DNA from: Saprospiraceae bacterium
GTDB taxonomy: Bacteria > Bacteroidota > Bacteroidia > Chitinophagales > Saprospiraceae
Direction of reading: 5' to 3'
Length of the DNA: 42,062 bases
Assembly (NCBI GenBank): GCA_025055285.1
Contig: JANWXM010000029.1
Location: forward strand, 1 to 42,062
Numbering within the stretch: position 1 is the first letter of the stretch; every line of letters starts with the position of its first letter. The notes beneath the pieces were generated by a model. It was not told the DNA's origin. It ran no database searches and saw only the letters and a program-made list of their open reading frames with translations. A program made the position numbers and the translations under genes. This document shows, piece after piece, positions 8,928 through 16,735 of this stretch.

Positions 8928-9935
8928 TCAATATTCTCGATGAAGTAGTTGTGTGACCATTTGACGCAAAAGCGTCTGGCGCTCGCGAGGAGCACTAACG
9001 GCATCAAGTTGTTCGAAGGCTGCGCATTGTAGCTGTTCCTTTAGAGCGGTAGCGTGAGCAGCAATGTCATAGCGGTCGAACAGCTGCCGCACGGCAATAA
9101 CTTTTCCAGGTGTATTAGCAGGTGTGTTTAGCCAGTACAAGAGCTCGGCACGCTCATTCTCGCCAGCGAGCTCGAGAGCCTTAATGGTTAAAAACGTCTT
9201 CTTGTTCTGCAGGATATCTCCTCCAGGCTGTTTGCCTACTCGAGCTGGGTCGCCGTAAGTATCCAGCCAATCGTCTTGGATTTGGAAAGCAACGCCAGCC
9301 AAGCGGCCAAACTTTTCGAGATGGTTACAATCATCGGCCGAGGCGCCGGCACACCGCGCTCCCATAGCCAACGCGCCGCCCAGTAGGGCAGCCGTCTTTT
9401 GCTCAATCATCTGCAGATATTCTGCTAAAGACACGCTTTCACGCTGCTCGAAGTCCATGTCGTGCTGCTGACCTTCGCATACCTCTGCAGCTATTCGATT
9501 AAAAAGGCGCAATAAATCAACTACTATTGCCGCATCTGAAACTTTTAGCAAGTGTTCGTACGCATAGATGAGCATTACATCTCCACTGAGAATGGCAGTG
9601 TTCACATTCCAACGCGTATGGACAGTGGGTTGCCCTCGCCGAAGCGGCGCAGCATCCATGATGTCGTCGTGAATAAGGGTGAAGTTGTGGAAGAGCTCGA
9701 CGGCCCACGCCACGGGCAAAGCCCGCTGCACTTCGTCGGTAAACAGTTGACACCCCATAAGGGCCAACAAAGGGCGCAAGCGCTTGCCTCCTAGGGCAAG
9801 CATGTAGGTGCAAGGCTCATACAATCCTGAAGGGCGCTCTGGGAAAGGATGTTTTGCAGCATAATCGGCCAGCAGCGCTTGCAATTCATTTGAGGAAAAC
9901 ATGTCAGGGCTAAGTTGTGTGGAAACAAAAAACAT
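8928..9935 (-). CDS. Polyprenyl diphosphate synthase
   Basis: A trans-isoprenyl diphosphate synthase of 335 residues, condensing isopentenyl diphosphate with allylic diphosphates to make farnesyl, geranylgeranyl or longer chains for quinones, carotenoids or lipid carriers. Both Mg-binding Asp-rich motifs are present: DDIMDAAPLRRG (about residue 90) and IQDDWLDTYGD (about residue 220). Also seen are GGKRLRPLL near residue 50, which binds IPP, and the lysine segment near GKQPGGD. Product length cannot be read safely; the residues before the first motif (ELFHNFTLIHDD) suggest a medium or long product. The ATG at 9935 follows directly after the stop of the upstream gene (TGAATG), implying coupling; a second ATG lies at 9902. 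Confidence 0.92.
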   Translation of the reverse strand: MFFVSTQLSPDMFSSNELQALLADYAAKHPFPERPSGLYEPCTYMLALGGKRLRPLLALMGCQLFTDEVQRALPVAWAVELFHNFTLIHDDIMDAAPLRRGQPTVHTRWNVNTAILSGDVMLIYAYEHLLKVSDAAIVVDLLRLFNRIAAEVCEGQQHDMDFEQRESVSLAEYLQMIEQKTAALLGGALAMGARCAGASADDCNHLEKFGRLAGVAFQIQDDWLDTYGDPARVGKQPGGDILQNKKTFLTIKALELAGENERAELLYWLNTPANTPGKVIAVRQLFDRYDIAAHATALKEQLQCAAFEQLDAVSAPRERQTLLRQMVTQLLHREY

Positions 9936-10532
9936 TCAACAACGGCCTAAATACGCCCTCCAATCCTCTTCTGTGTCAATATCGTAGAGGGTAGAGAAGA
10001 CGCCAAACTTAAGGTGGAGTTTGTTGAAGATAGCAAGGGTTTGATCTAGAACCTCGGGCGTGCTCCAGGCGATGCCCTGAAAAAGTTCAGGAATGAAGCG
10101 ATTGGTACCCAGCATGTAGTAGCCGCCGTCGAACGTAGGGCCGATGACTGCATCGCATTTGCGCAGAGCGAGAAATGCTTCGTCTAGAACTTCTGAAGTT
10201 AGCTCTGGGCAATCGCTACCGATGATCACGACGCGTTCACTGCCGGCGGAAAAGGCACGTTGAAACGCATCGGCCATCCGTTGACCCAGATCGCCAGGGC
10301 ATTGAACATATTTTTCAAAAGAACCTGGAAACTGATCATCCTCCTTGTCTATCCGTTCATCAGCGTAGAAAAGCCATCGGCGGTCTGCAGAGGTTTTTAT
10401 AGCGGCTTGATGCGTTTTTTCCAACAAAAACCGATAAATGCGAGCGGCCTCTTCATCGCCCACTGTTCGGGCTAAGCGAGTTTTAACTCGGCCTGGAATG
10501 GGTTCCTTTACAAAGATGAGTAGGGTGTCCAT
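9936..10532 (-). CDS. DUF2064/TIGR04282-type glycosyltransferase-like protein
   Basis: About 198 residues in the family annotated as DUF2064 or TIGR04282, with a GT-A nucleotide-sugar transferase fold. Signature parts: LLIFVKEPIPGRVKTRLA at the N-terminus (nucleotide-binding loop and Lys/Arg), GDLGQRMADAF, IIGSDCPELT (metal-binding-like Asp), and PTFDGGYYMLG. The substrate is unknown for the family. I start at the ATG at 10532, because MDTLLIFVKEP matches family N-termini; an ATG at 10538 is almost as good, and the open frame to 10601 crosses a promoter-like element. It is immediately followed by the prenyl synthase gene, so the two are probably co-transcribed. Confidence 0.88.
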   Translation of the reverse strand: MDTLLIFVKEPIPGRVKTRLARTVGDEEAARIYRFLLEKTHQAAIKTSADRRWLFYADERIDKEDDQFPGSFEKYVQCPGDLGQRMADAFQRAFSAGSERVVIIGSDCPELTSEVLDEAFLALRKCDAVIGPTFDGGYYMLGTNRFIPELFQGIAWSTPEVLDQTLAIFNKLHLKFGVFSTLYDIDTEEDWRAYLGRC

Positions 10533-10567
10533 GAGCATGCGAGCGCAACACACGTGCCTCTGGGCAG

Positions 10568-10575
10568 CAAAGGTA
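10568..10575 (-). promoter_or_regulatory. Bacteroidota -7 element for the DUF2064 / prenyl synthase pair
   Basis: The minus strand reads TACCTTTG followed by C, matching TAnnTTTG, 36 bases before the ATG at 10532. It supports the shorter start of the gene. Confidence 0.5.
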
Positions 10576-11089
10576 GAGGGACGCTCGTCAGCAGCATGCA
10601 AAATCTACAAAAAAGCCCGCAATGGGCGATGCGTCGGCCTATCCCGCCGCTCCATGCCTCGTGTACTGAATTACGCGCAGCTAAGGCTGGCGAAACCCAC
10701 ATTCTGTGTGGTTTTGCGCGTATGGGCTCGCGCTAGAATTACCGTTGGCGAAAAAATACAGGGTTGGAACGATTGGTTTCGGCGCGCGTCTGCAGCTAAC
10801 ACCCGCCAAGGAAGCAGGGCAATGGCGCGACTAATGCTATGCAAATCATCCTCTCTAGGTATTCCCTAGCGCCGAGGCAGCGATAGCGCATGGCTTGCAG
10901 CCTTCGAGTTTTCAATTGTCAAGAACACCAAGGAAACGCCTTCTCCATAGCCCTGCGCGGTTGTAAGGAGGCGCGCGCCGGTTTTTTGAGGAAGGTGCCA
11001 TTGACGCCAAAGCAAATGCTCGATGGTGCAATTCAACAATTCAAAATCGCGCTCCTTCTGCCCTGCTTTTGACTGGTCTTGCGGGACGC
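10576..11089. other. Long intergenic region without a recognised gene
   Basis: About 510 bases between the nhaC stop (11090) and the DUF2064 promoter. Base composition is like that of coding DNA. A minus-strand frame of about 75 codons ending at 10870 has no ATG or family match, and several plus-strand frames of about 60 codons look random. A weak 4-bp hairpin followed by six T on the minus strand (10609-10627) is not a convincing terminator. I looked for RNase P, tmRNA and tRNA hallmarks on both strands and found none. It may be a decayed gene. Confidence 0.5.
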
Positions 11090-12568
11090 CTAAATTTTTT
11101 CAGCGACAGCGACAGGTGCCTCTTCTTTCAACCTTTTAATCTTAAGTTGTAAAGCGGCAAAAAGCAAAGTCATAAACGGACTGACGTAATTAAACACTGC
11201 GTAGGGCAAGTATTGCCATGTCTCTACGCCGAGCACACGCGCATTGTAAGCTCCGCAAGTATTCCAGGGTACGAGTACAGAGGTCACCGTACCGGCGTCT
11301 TCCAACGTTCGACTCAAGTTGACAGGAGCCAATCCGCGTTTAGCATAAGCTTTGGAAAACATTTTGCCTGGTATCACAATGGCCAAGTATTGATCAGAAG
11401 CTGTGGCATTGAGGGCCAAACAGCTGGCTACTGTGCTGGCAAATAACCCAAAAACCGAATGGGCCAACCGCAATAATGCAGCGCTGATGCAAGCTAAAGC
11501 GCCGATAGCCTCCATGATGCCGCCAAACGCCATAGCACAAATGACCAACCACACGGTGGGCAACATACCGGCCATGCCCTTCGTGGCAAACAAATCGTTG
11601 AGTTCCGCATGCGTCGTTTCAATGTTCGTGCTGATTGTCATGGCATTCACTACGCCTCGGTAGGCGGCTTCAAAGTGAAGCGAATTAGCTCCGGCCAATT
11701 TAGTCACCAAAGCCGGCTGGAAGATCAGGGCAAATAGCCCACCCAACAGCGTGCCAGCCAACAGTGCTACTAAAGGAGGTTTGCGCAAGATGATCAATCC
11801 AATGACAGCTGCTGGCACCAACAACAACCACGGTGTGACGTAGAAAGTGGATTCTATGGCACGCATAATTTCCGTGGGAGAAGCTATGCCTACAGGTTGA
11901 TAATAGAAGCCTATGATTACAAATGCAGTCAATGTGAGAAGGTAAGTAGGCACCGTAGTTAGTGTCATGTAGCGAATGTGTTCGAAAAGGTCACTACCTG
12001 CCATTGCAGAGGCCAAGTTGGTTGTGTCAGAAAGCGGCGACATCTTGTCGCCAAAATAAGCGCCTGAAATCACGGCTCCAGCCACCATGCCCTCTGGAAT
12101 GCCCAACGCTTTGCCAATGCCGATAAGGGCGATGCCTACAGTAGCCGAGGTCGTCCAAGAGCTTCCAGTAGCTACAGAGATGATCGAGCAAACCAATACC
12201 GTCACCGGCAGAAAAACCTTCGGATTAATCAGCTGAACGCCTCCATAAATCAGCATTGGAATGATGCCGCTGAGCATCCAAGTGCCGGCCAAAGCGCCTA
12301 CTAGGAGCAGGATGAGGATGGCCTCCGTTGTAGACTTGAGGTTGTCGGCTACCTCTCCTATCATCTGCCGATAGCTGACGCCTCTGCGAAATCCTACGAG
12401 GGCTGCTACTGCTGCGCCCATGAGCAAAATGAACTGATTAGAGCCGTTCAAGGAATCTCCTCCGAAGATCAAAACGTTGTAAGCCAACAGCGCGATGAGA
12501 ACAAGGACAGGCAATAGAGCCTCTCCAATGCTCAATTCTTTGTTGCGAACAAGGCGGATGTCCCTCAT
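11090..12568 (-). CDS. nhaC: Na+/H+ antiporter, NhaC family
   Basis: A 492-residue inner-membrane protein with about eleven to thirteen hydrophobic helices, of the NhaC family that exchanges sodium for protons (some members exchange malate or lactate). Family traits are the repeated GxxSWTTSATVGIALIGIGK segment (about residues 135-155), SGAYFGDKMSPLSDTTNLAS (about 169-188), and CLALNATASDQYLAIVIPG with PWNTCGAY near the end. The start MRDIRLVRNKELSIGEALLP is typical. A -7 promoter element lies 67 bases upstream. It stands alone on the minus strand, divergent from the S41-like gene. Substrate is inferred from family only. Confidence 0.92.
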   Translation of the reverse strand: MRDIRLVRNKELSIGEALLPVLVLIALLAYNVLIFGGDSLNGSNQFILLMGAAVAALVGFRRGVSYRQMIGEVADNLKSTTEAILILLLVGALAGTWMLSGIIPMLIYGGVQLINPKVFLPVTVLVCSIISVATGSSWTTSATVGIALIGIGKALGIPEGMVAGAVISGAYFGDKMSPLSDTTNLASAMAGSDLFEHIRYMTLTTVPTYLLTLTAFVIIGFYYQPVGIASPTEIMRAIESTFYVTPWLLLVPAAVIGLIILRKPPLVALLAGTLLGGLFALIFQPALVTKLAGANSLHFEAAYRGVVNAMTISTNIETTHAELNDLFATKGMAGMLPTVWLVICAMAFGGIMEAIGALACISAALLRLAHSVFGLFASTVASCLALNATASDQYLAIVIPGKMFSKAYAKRGLAPVNLSRTLEDAGTVTSVLVPWNTCGAYNARVLGVETWQYLPYAVFNYVSPFMTLLFAALQLKIKRLKEEAPVAVAEKI

Positions 12569-12634
12569 GACGCGGGTGTTTTCGGTGCTGACAAAGGAGA
12601 TGAATTACTTACCTAAGGTTTTATGTTTGAGCGT

Positions 12635-12642
12635 CAAATATA
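12635..12642 (-). promoter_or_regulatory. Bacteroidota -7 element for nhaC
   Basis: The minus strand reads TATATTTG, an exact TAnnTTTG match, 67 bases before the nhaC ATG. A TTG sits on the minus strand at 12668-12670, but the gap of 25 bases is longer than usual. Confidence 0.45.
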
Positions 12643-12734
12643 GGTCTTTTCCTCATGCTCATTCGAGCAAGCGGAAAAAAACTGAGCTTTTGCCTTTTTC
12701 TTTGCCTTAGGGCCCTGAAGAAAACGCTCGACGC

Positions 12735-12742
12735 TACTTTTG
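12735..12742 (+). promoter_or_regulatory. Bacteroidota -7 element for the S41-like gene
   Basis: TACTTTTG followed by C, 34 bases before the ATG at 12776. It supports that start over the in-frame ATG at 12740, which would overlap the element. Confidence 0.5.
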
Positions 12743-12775
12743 CGGCAATTTTTTCACGAGAAGATCGTATCGTCT

Positions 12776-14053
12776 ATGCCTTGGTTTGGGTTCGTTGCAT
12801 TCTTTTTTTTACTCAGTGCTTTGTTGCCTGCTCAAGCCCAGCGCCCTGCAGTGGAGTGGAAAGCCGATCTCGACTTGCTTAAGCGCGAGTTGCCCAGACG
12901 CCATCCCGACCTGTTTCGCTACCACAGTCGAGAGGCCTTTGAACGCGACCTAGATGAGATTGCAGCTTTGGCCGAAGGCAAGAGCGACTTGGAAGTAGGG
13001 TTGTTGCTTCAAGCAGCGCTGGCCAAGTGTCGGGACTTAAACACGCGCGTAGAGTTATCTGATTTGTTTCAGCGCTCGGGCAGATTTATTCCCATTGGCT
13101 TGGGCTGGTATGAGGGCGGCCTATATGTGAGTGCTACTGTCAGACGCTTTGGACCCAGTCTCGGCAAACGCGTCCTTTCCATCAACGGCATTCCCGCAGA
13201 TACTTTCCTGCAGCGAATTGGAGTGTTTTTCCCGCAAGAAAACGCCGAAACAGCCCGTCGCGATGGGCCCCTTTGGGTGCGCTTCCCGTTGGCAGTAGAG
13301 ATGGCCGGTCTAGGGCAAGGAGACACGCTAGCTATTCTCTTTACCGACGAGAAGGGAAAACGCTTCGGCATGTACGTCTATCCCTTGGACTTCCGAAAGG
13401 ATAAAGAAGGTACTTTTCCGCTTCAGTTTGTGCCCAAGGAACCAGACTTGCGTTGGAACCCGCTCAAACAAGTATTTAGCCTCCATTGGTTGGATAGTTC
13501 GCAAATTGTTTATATTCAGTACAATGGCTGTTTTAGCCGAGAGATGGCCCTGGCTTTGGGCGACAGCACCATGGCAGAGCGATTGCCGCCGTTTCAGCCC
13601 ATCCTCGATTCTCTCCTTTGGCTTTTGGATAACTATCCTTCAGCGCGCTGTTTCTTCGATTTGCGCTTTACGAATGCGGGTTATCCCTATGATGGTTTTC
13701 GGTTAGTGGAAGAACTGTCTAAACGCCCTCTTCTCAATCAGCCTCATCGGCTCTACGTCGCTGTTAATCGGTATACTGCGGGCCCGGCTGTAGAAATTGC
13801 AGCAGCCTTTCAGCAACAAACCCAGGCTCAACTCATCGGAGAGCCACCCGCCCAGCGGCCTAATCACTTCGCCGACCCGTCCTTTTTGACATTGCCTAAC
13901 AGTCGCCTGCAAGTTTTCTACGGAACGCGTCCGGTGCAACTCGTGCCGGGCAATCCCGACGCACTGCGCATAGATATTCCCATGGAACTGCCCTTTTCCG
14001 CTTTCCGCGAAGGGCTCGACCCTTTGCTAGATTACGTGCGACGCCGACAATAG
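12776..14053 (+). CDS. Exported peptidase S41-like protein lacking the catalytic serine
   Basis: A 425-residue protein with a signal peptide (about residues 1-21, cut after LLPAQAQ). The C-terminal half aligns by eye with the tricorn/C-terminal-processing peptidase (S41) domain: FFDLRFTNAG corresponds to the usual DLRxNxGG strand, LYVAVNRYTAGPAVEIAAAF to the nucleophile helix, then LIGEP, PNHFADPSFLTLPNSRLQV and the typical tail DIPMELPFSAFREGLDPLL. In active relatives the nucleophile segment reads T-F-S-A-A; here it reads T-A-G-P-A, so the serine position is Gly336. I therefore infer an inactive, perhaps binding or chaperone-like, envelope protein. The N-terminal part (about 30-150) is the helical region common to this subfamily. 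It is followed after 66 bases by the OmpA-like gene on the same strand. Confidence 0.82.
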   Translation: MPWFGFVAFFFLLSALLPAQAQRPAVEWKADLDLLKRELPRRHPDLFRYHSREAFERDLDEIAALAEGKSDLEVGLLLQAALAKCRDLNTRVELSDLFQRSGRFIPIGLGWYEGGLYVSATVRRFGPSLGKRVLSINGIPADTFLQRIGVFFPQENAETARRDGPLWVRFPLAVEMAGLGQGDTLAILFTDEKGKRFGMYVYPLDFRKDKEGTFPLQFVPKEPDLRWNPLKQVFSLHWLDSSQIVYIQYNGCFSREMALALGDSTMAERLPPFQPILDSLLWLLDNYPSARCFFDLRFTNAGYPYDGFRLVEELSKRPLLNQPHRLYVAVNRYTAGPAVEIAAAFQQQTQAQLIGEPPAQRPNHFADPSFLTLPNSRLQVFYGTRPVQLVPGNPDALRIDIPMELPFSAFREGLDPLLDYVRRRQ

Positions 14054-14119
14054 AACTCGACGAACGCAGCAGAAGAATTTGCTTTGTATCTTGCAGGCGA
14101 AAACAAAAACCGCATAGCT

Positions 14120-15184
14120 ATGCTCATCCGAATTTTGCTCGGGCTTTTTGTCCCAGGAGCAACTATAGGCTTCGCTCAAACCAAATCCGATACCTTGCAG
14201 GTTCTTCGCAAAGCCCAAGTGCTTTTCGCCTCTGGGCAGTGGGCTATTCGTCCTCAAGATACAGCCGTCCTTCAGGAAATCGTTCAACAATGGCGTCAAG
14301 CAGGGTCTGGTGCCTTTATTTGCATTCAAGCCCACACAGATGCCGTAGGAACTTCGAGAAGCAATCTCCTCTTGTCGCAGCGCCGAGCCCATAGTGTAGC
14401 TGCGCTATTGCAAGCTATGGGCGTTTCGCAAAACACCATCGAAGCAGCCTACTGGGGAGAAGAAAGCCCTATAGCCGACAACGACAGCGAAGAGAGCCGA
14501 CAGCGCAATCGGCGCGCCGAAATTGCCGTGCTCGCTCCAATACCAATTGCTCCTACGCCACCTCCGACGCCTAAGGTCACCCTATCGGGCCGCGTGACCG
14601 ACAAAAAAACGGGTGAACCTATTCAAGCAACTGTTTTCATCATCACTACTGCTCAGCGAGACTCGTTGCAAACTGATGAGAACGGCAACTTCTCCATTCA
14701 GCTGCCTGAAAACACTACGGCTACTCTAGAGGCCTTCGCCTTAGGATACTTCTTTTACACCAAAACTATTCGAGTTAGAGCCGACAGGCCAACGGTTAAC
14801 TTGAGTCTAGTCCCTGCCGTATCTGGAGAGAAAATTGCCCTGCGCAACCTCCTCTTTTACGGCAATCAAGCCGTACTATTACCCGATTCAGAGAGCGAGC
14901 TGCCCAAGGTCCTCCGCTTCATGCAACTTAACCCTTCTGTCCGAATTGAAATTGCCGGTCACATCAACAACCCTTATAAGAGACCAGACCAACTCGACGC
15001 CTGGGAATGGAACCTCTCAGTGAATCGCGCCAAAGTTGTTTATGAATATCTCCTCAAAAATGGCATTTCACCTGAGCGAATGCGCTATAAAGGTTACGGA
15101 AATACCGAGATGCTCTACCCTAGCCCTGATGCTACTGAAGAGGAGCAGGCGCAAAATCGCCGAGTCGAAATCCGCATTCAATAA
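14120..15184 (+). CDS. Envelope protein with two OmpA domains flanking a carboxypeptidase-regulatory-like domain
   Basis: A 354-residue exported protein starting at the ATG at 14120 (MLIRILLGLFVPGATIGFAQ is the signal peptide; the open frame extends upstream only from a TTG). Domain 1 (about 20-140) is OmpA/MotB-like, with IQAHTDAVGTSRSNLLLSQR and ESRQRNRRAEIAVL. Domain 2 (about 150-225) is a carboxypeptidase-D regulatory-like beta sandwich (VTLSGRVTDKKTGEPIQATV, TDENGNFSIQLPENTT). Domain 3 (about 235-354) is a second OmpA-like domain (IEIAGHINNPY, NLSVNRAKVVYEYLL, EEQAQNRRVEIRI). OmpA domains bind peptidoglycan, so it probably links the wall to the outer membrane in the periplasm. Two OmpA domains in one chain could bind two peptidoglycan sites or form a dimer-like unit. 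Confidence 0.88.
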   Translation: MLIRILLGLFVPGATIGFAQTKSDTLQVLRKAQVLFASGQWAIRPQDTAVLQEIVQQWRQAGSGAFICIQAHTDAVGTSRSNLLLSQRRAHSVAALLQAMGVSQNTIEAAYWGEESPIADNDSEESRQRNRRAEIAVLAPIPIAPTPPPTPKVTLSGRVTDKKTGEPIQATVFIITTAQRDSLQTDENGNFSIQLPENTTATLEAFALGYFFYTKTIRVRADRPTVNLSLVPAVSGEKIALRNLLFYGNQAVLLPDSESELPKVLRFMQLNPSVRIEIAGHINNPYKRPDQLDAWEWNLSVNRAKVVYEYLLKNGISPERMRYKGYGNTEMLYPSPDATEEEQAQNRRVEIRIQ

Positions 15185-15205
15185 TTAGTGTTGGACACGG
15201 TTAAA

Positions 15206-15414
15206 GTGGAGCGCCTTGTGGGCATTCAATCTGCCGGGGCCCTTCCTTCTAGAGGCTCCATTCCGCTAACGCATCCTTCATTTGGCATCGGCATTCTTCT
15301 GTCAGGTGACGCTTGTTGGGAGCTTCCAAGAGAGGAAAGGTAACCTTGCTTTGTTCCACCCGATGGGTTGGGCGGTTACAGGACGGTCCCTACGCCTGCT
15401 GAGACAGCGCGATG
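15206..15414. repeat. Diverged intergenic repeat, copy A
   Basis: Colinear with 17291-17493. Shared words in the same order and near-equal spacing: GTGGAGCGCCT (15206), ATCGGCATTC (15287), TGTTCCAC (15352) and GAGACAGCGCGATG (15401; one mismatch to copy B). The frame starting near GTG-GAG-CGC reads VKVERLVGIQ, resembling VGVERLFTVQ in copy B, but stops interrupt both. It fills most of the 423-base gap between the OmpA-like gene and DUF4199. It may be a decayed gene or mobile-element fragment; I cannot name it. Confidence 0.6.
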
Positions 15415-15565
15415 CAGGGCTTGCCACACGGAATCCTGCCTTGCCTGCCTATGGTCAGTCCATAATTTCAAGATTCGCATACAAAAGCGCCTTTTTCATC
15501 ACAAAATACCTGTTTTTTAGCAAAAAATTAGAGAAAAATACTCTCTCAATACGCGGGCTTATCTG

Positions 15566-15573
15566 TATACTTG
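15566..15573 (+). promoter_or_regulatory. Near-consensus -7 element for the DUF4199 gene
   Basis: TATACTTG followed by C has one mismatch to TAnnTTTG and lies 35 bases before the ATG at 15608, the same spacing as the better-matching elements in this window. Confidence 0.35.
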
Positions 15574-15607
15574 CATCAGTATTCTAACCGTTAAATTTCA
15601 ATACATT

Positions 15608-16159
15608 ATGGAAAACACTGCTATACCCGCAACTGCACCTCTTGCATGGAACGCCATTGTGCGTCAGGCCTTAGTGCTGACCATTGCGCTCATAGCCTTC
15701 TCCGCGCTACTTTACGTCTTAGACATCAACATCATGAAGATGAGCACGAGTGCCGTCAGCTTCATCGTAACCATTGCCTTGGGAGTGGGGATTGCCTTGA
15801 TGACTATTCGGCACCAGCGAGCGCTTGATGGAGGATTCATTAGCTTCGGACGCGCTTTCCTAGTAGGCCTTGCCACAGTAGCTGTAGGAGTGTTCCTCTC
15901 AGGCTTTTGGAACTACATTTTGGTCAAGTTCATAGACCCTAATTACCCGACGCGAATGAAGGAACAAATGATGGAAGCCTGGGGCGATGTTATGCCTCCA
16001 GAGGCGCTGGAAGAGATGGAGACGTCGGTAACAAGCTTTGAGCGCATGAGGGAGCTAGACAACATCGCACTTACTAGTTTAGCCGCAGCGTTGATTTTCG
16101 GCTTGATATGTGCGCTAATCGCGGCTGCTATTGGACGGCGAAATCCAGCGACGGCATGA
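15608..16159 (+). CDS. DUF4199 family membrane protein
   Basis: A 183-residue membrane protein of the DUF4199 family, common in Bacteroidota and of unknown function. Four hydrophobic helices are visible: about residues 18-40, 48-66, 83-106 (GRAFLVGLATVAVGVFLSGF) and 155-176. Between helices 3 and 4 lies a charged loop (YPTRMKEQMMEAWGDVMPPE) typical of the family. It is followed 15 bases later by the P-loop NTPase gene, so the two form a likely operon. Confidence 0.88.
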   Translation: MENTAIPATAPLAWNAIVRQALVLTIALIAFSALLYVLDINIMKMSTSAVSFIVTIALGVGIALMTIRHQRALDGGFISFGRAFLVGLATVAVGVFLSGFWNYILVKFIDPNYPTRMKEQMMEAWGDVMPPEALEEMETSVTSFERMRELDNIALTSLAAALIFGLICALIAAAIGRRNPATA

Positions 16160-16174
16160 CTGAGTTCAAGATTG

Positions 16175-16735
16175 ATGCACATTCGGAGGCTGTGGATATT
16201 TGGTGCGCCCGGCGCTGGCGTAACGACGTTAGGGCGGGCCTTAGCTGAACGGCTGAATGTGCCGTTTTTCGACACCGACGACTACTACTGGTTTACCGAC
16301 GACCCGCTACCCTACCGACGCAAGCGCAATGCGCAGCATCGGCTTCAGCTGCTCGCTCAAGACCTAAGCGGAAGAGATGGCTTTGTCGTAGCAGGCGCTT
16401 TGCTGGGCTGGGGCGAGTCGCTCTTAATGCATTTCGACGCTGCTGTATACCGCTGGCTGCCAGCCGAAGTACGCCTAGCGCGCATCCGACAGCGAGAAGC
16501 AGCGCGTTACGGCCCAGCGCGCATTGCTCCAGGAGGTGACCTATCTGCTGTATTTGAAAAATTTCTCCACTGGGTTGAACAATATGATACTGCACCTCCA
16601 GAGAGGCAACGCGGGCGAATGGCCGAAATTTCTTGGATCGAGCGCCAAACAACTCTACCCATCCTTCGAAGTGAAGAAGACTTACCTCTAGCTGCATTAA
16701 CCGAAAAAATATGGAGCCAACTGCTTCAATTGTAG
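16175..16735 (+). CDS. Small P-loop NTPase, adenylate/shikimate kinase-like
   Basis: A 186-residue protein starting MHIRRLWIFGAPGAGVTTLG; the Walker A motif GAPGAGVTT is at residues 10-18, straight after the first strand. DTDDYYWF (about 34-41) resembles the substrate-binding Asp region of adenylate-kinase-like enzymes, FVVAGALLGWG holds the second strand, and RLARIRQREAARYG is an Arg-rich lid-like segment. Such proteins usually appear as "AAA family ATPase" or kinase-like proteins of unknown substrate. A TTG at 16172 would add one residue. It follows DUF4199 closely; the link between them is unclear. Confidence 0.84.
   Translation: MHIRRLWIFGAPGAGVTTLGRALAERLNVPFFDTDDYYWFTDDPLPYRRKRNAQHRLQLLAQDLSGRDGFVVAGALLGWGESLLMHFDAAVYRWLPAEVRLARIRQREAARYGPARIAPGGDLSAVFEKFLHWVEQYDTAPPERQRGRMAEISWIERQTTLPILRSEEDLPLAALTEKIWSQLLQL

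Noticed and set aside
10609-10627. A hairpin GCCC-GCAAT-GGGC with six T on the minus strand, as a terminator
   Set aside because: The stem is only 4 bp and the site lies about 460 bases past the nhaC stop with no gene between.
10640-11089. Possible RNase P RNA or tmRNA gene in the nhaC-DUF2064 gap
   Set aside because: The size fits, but the conserved words (e.g. GAGGAAAGTCC, or a tRNA-like end with GTTCGA) are absent on both strands.
10870-11098. A 75-codon open frame on the minus strand (…ERDFELLNCTIEHLL…)
   Set aside because: It lacks an ATG, starts inside the nhaC stop region and matches no family I know; it is noted only as a possible gene relic.
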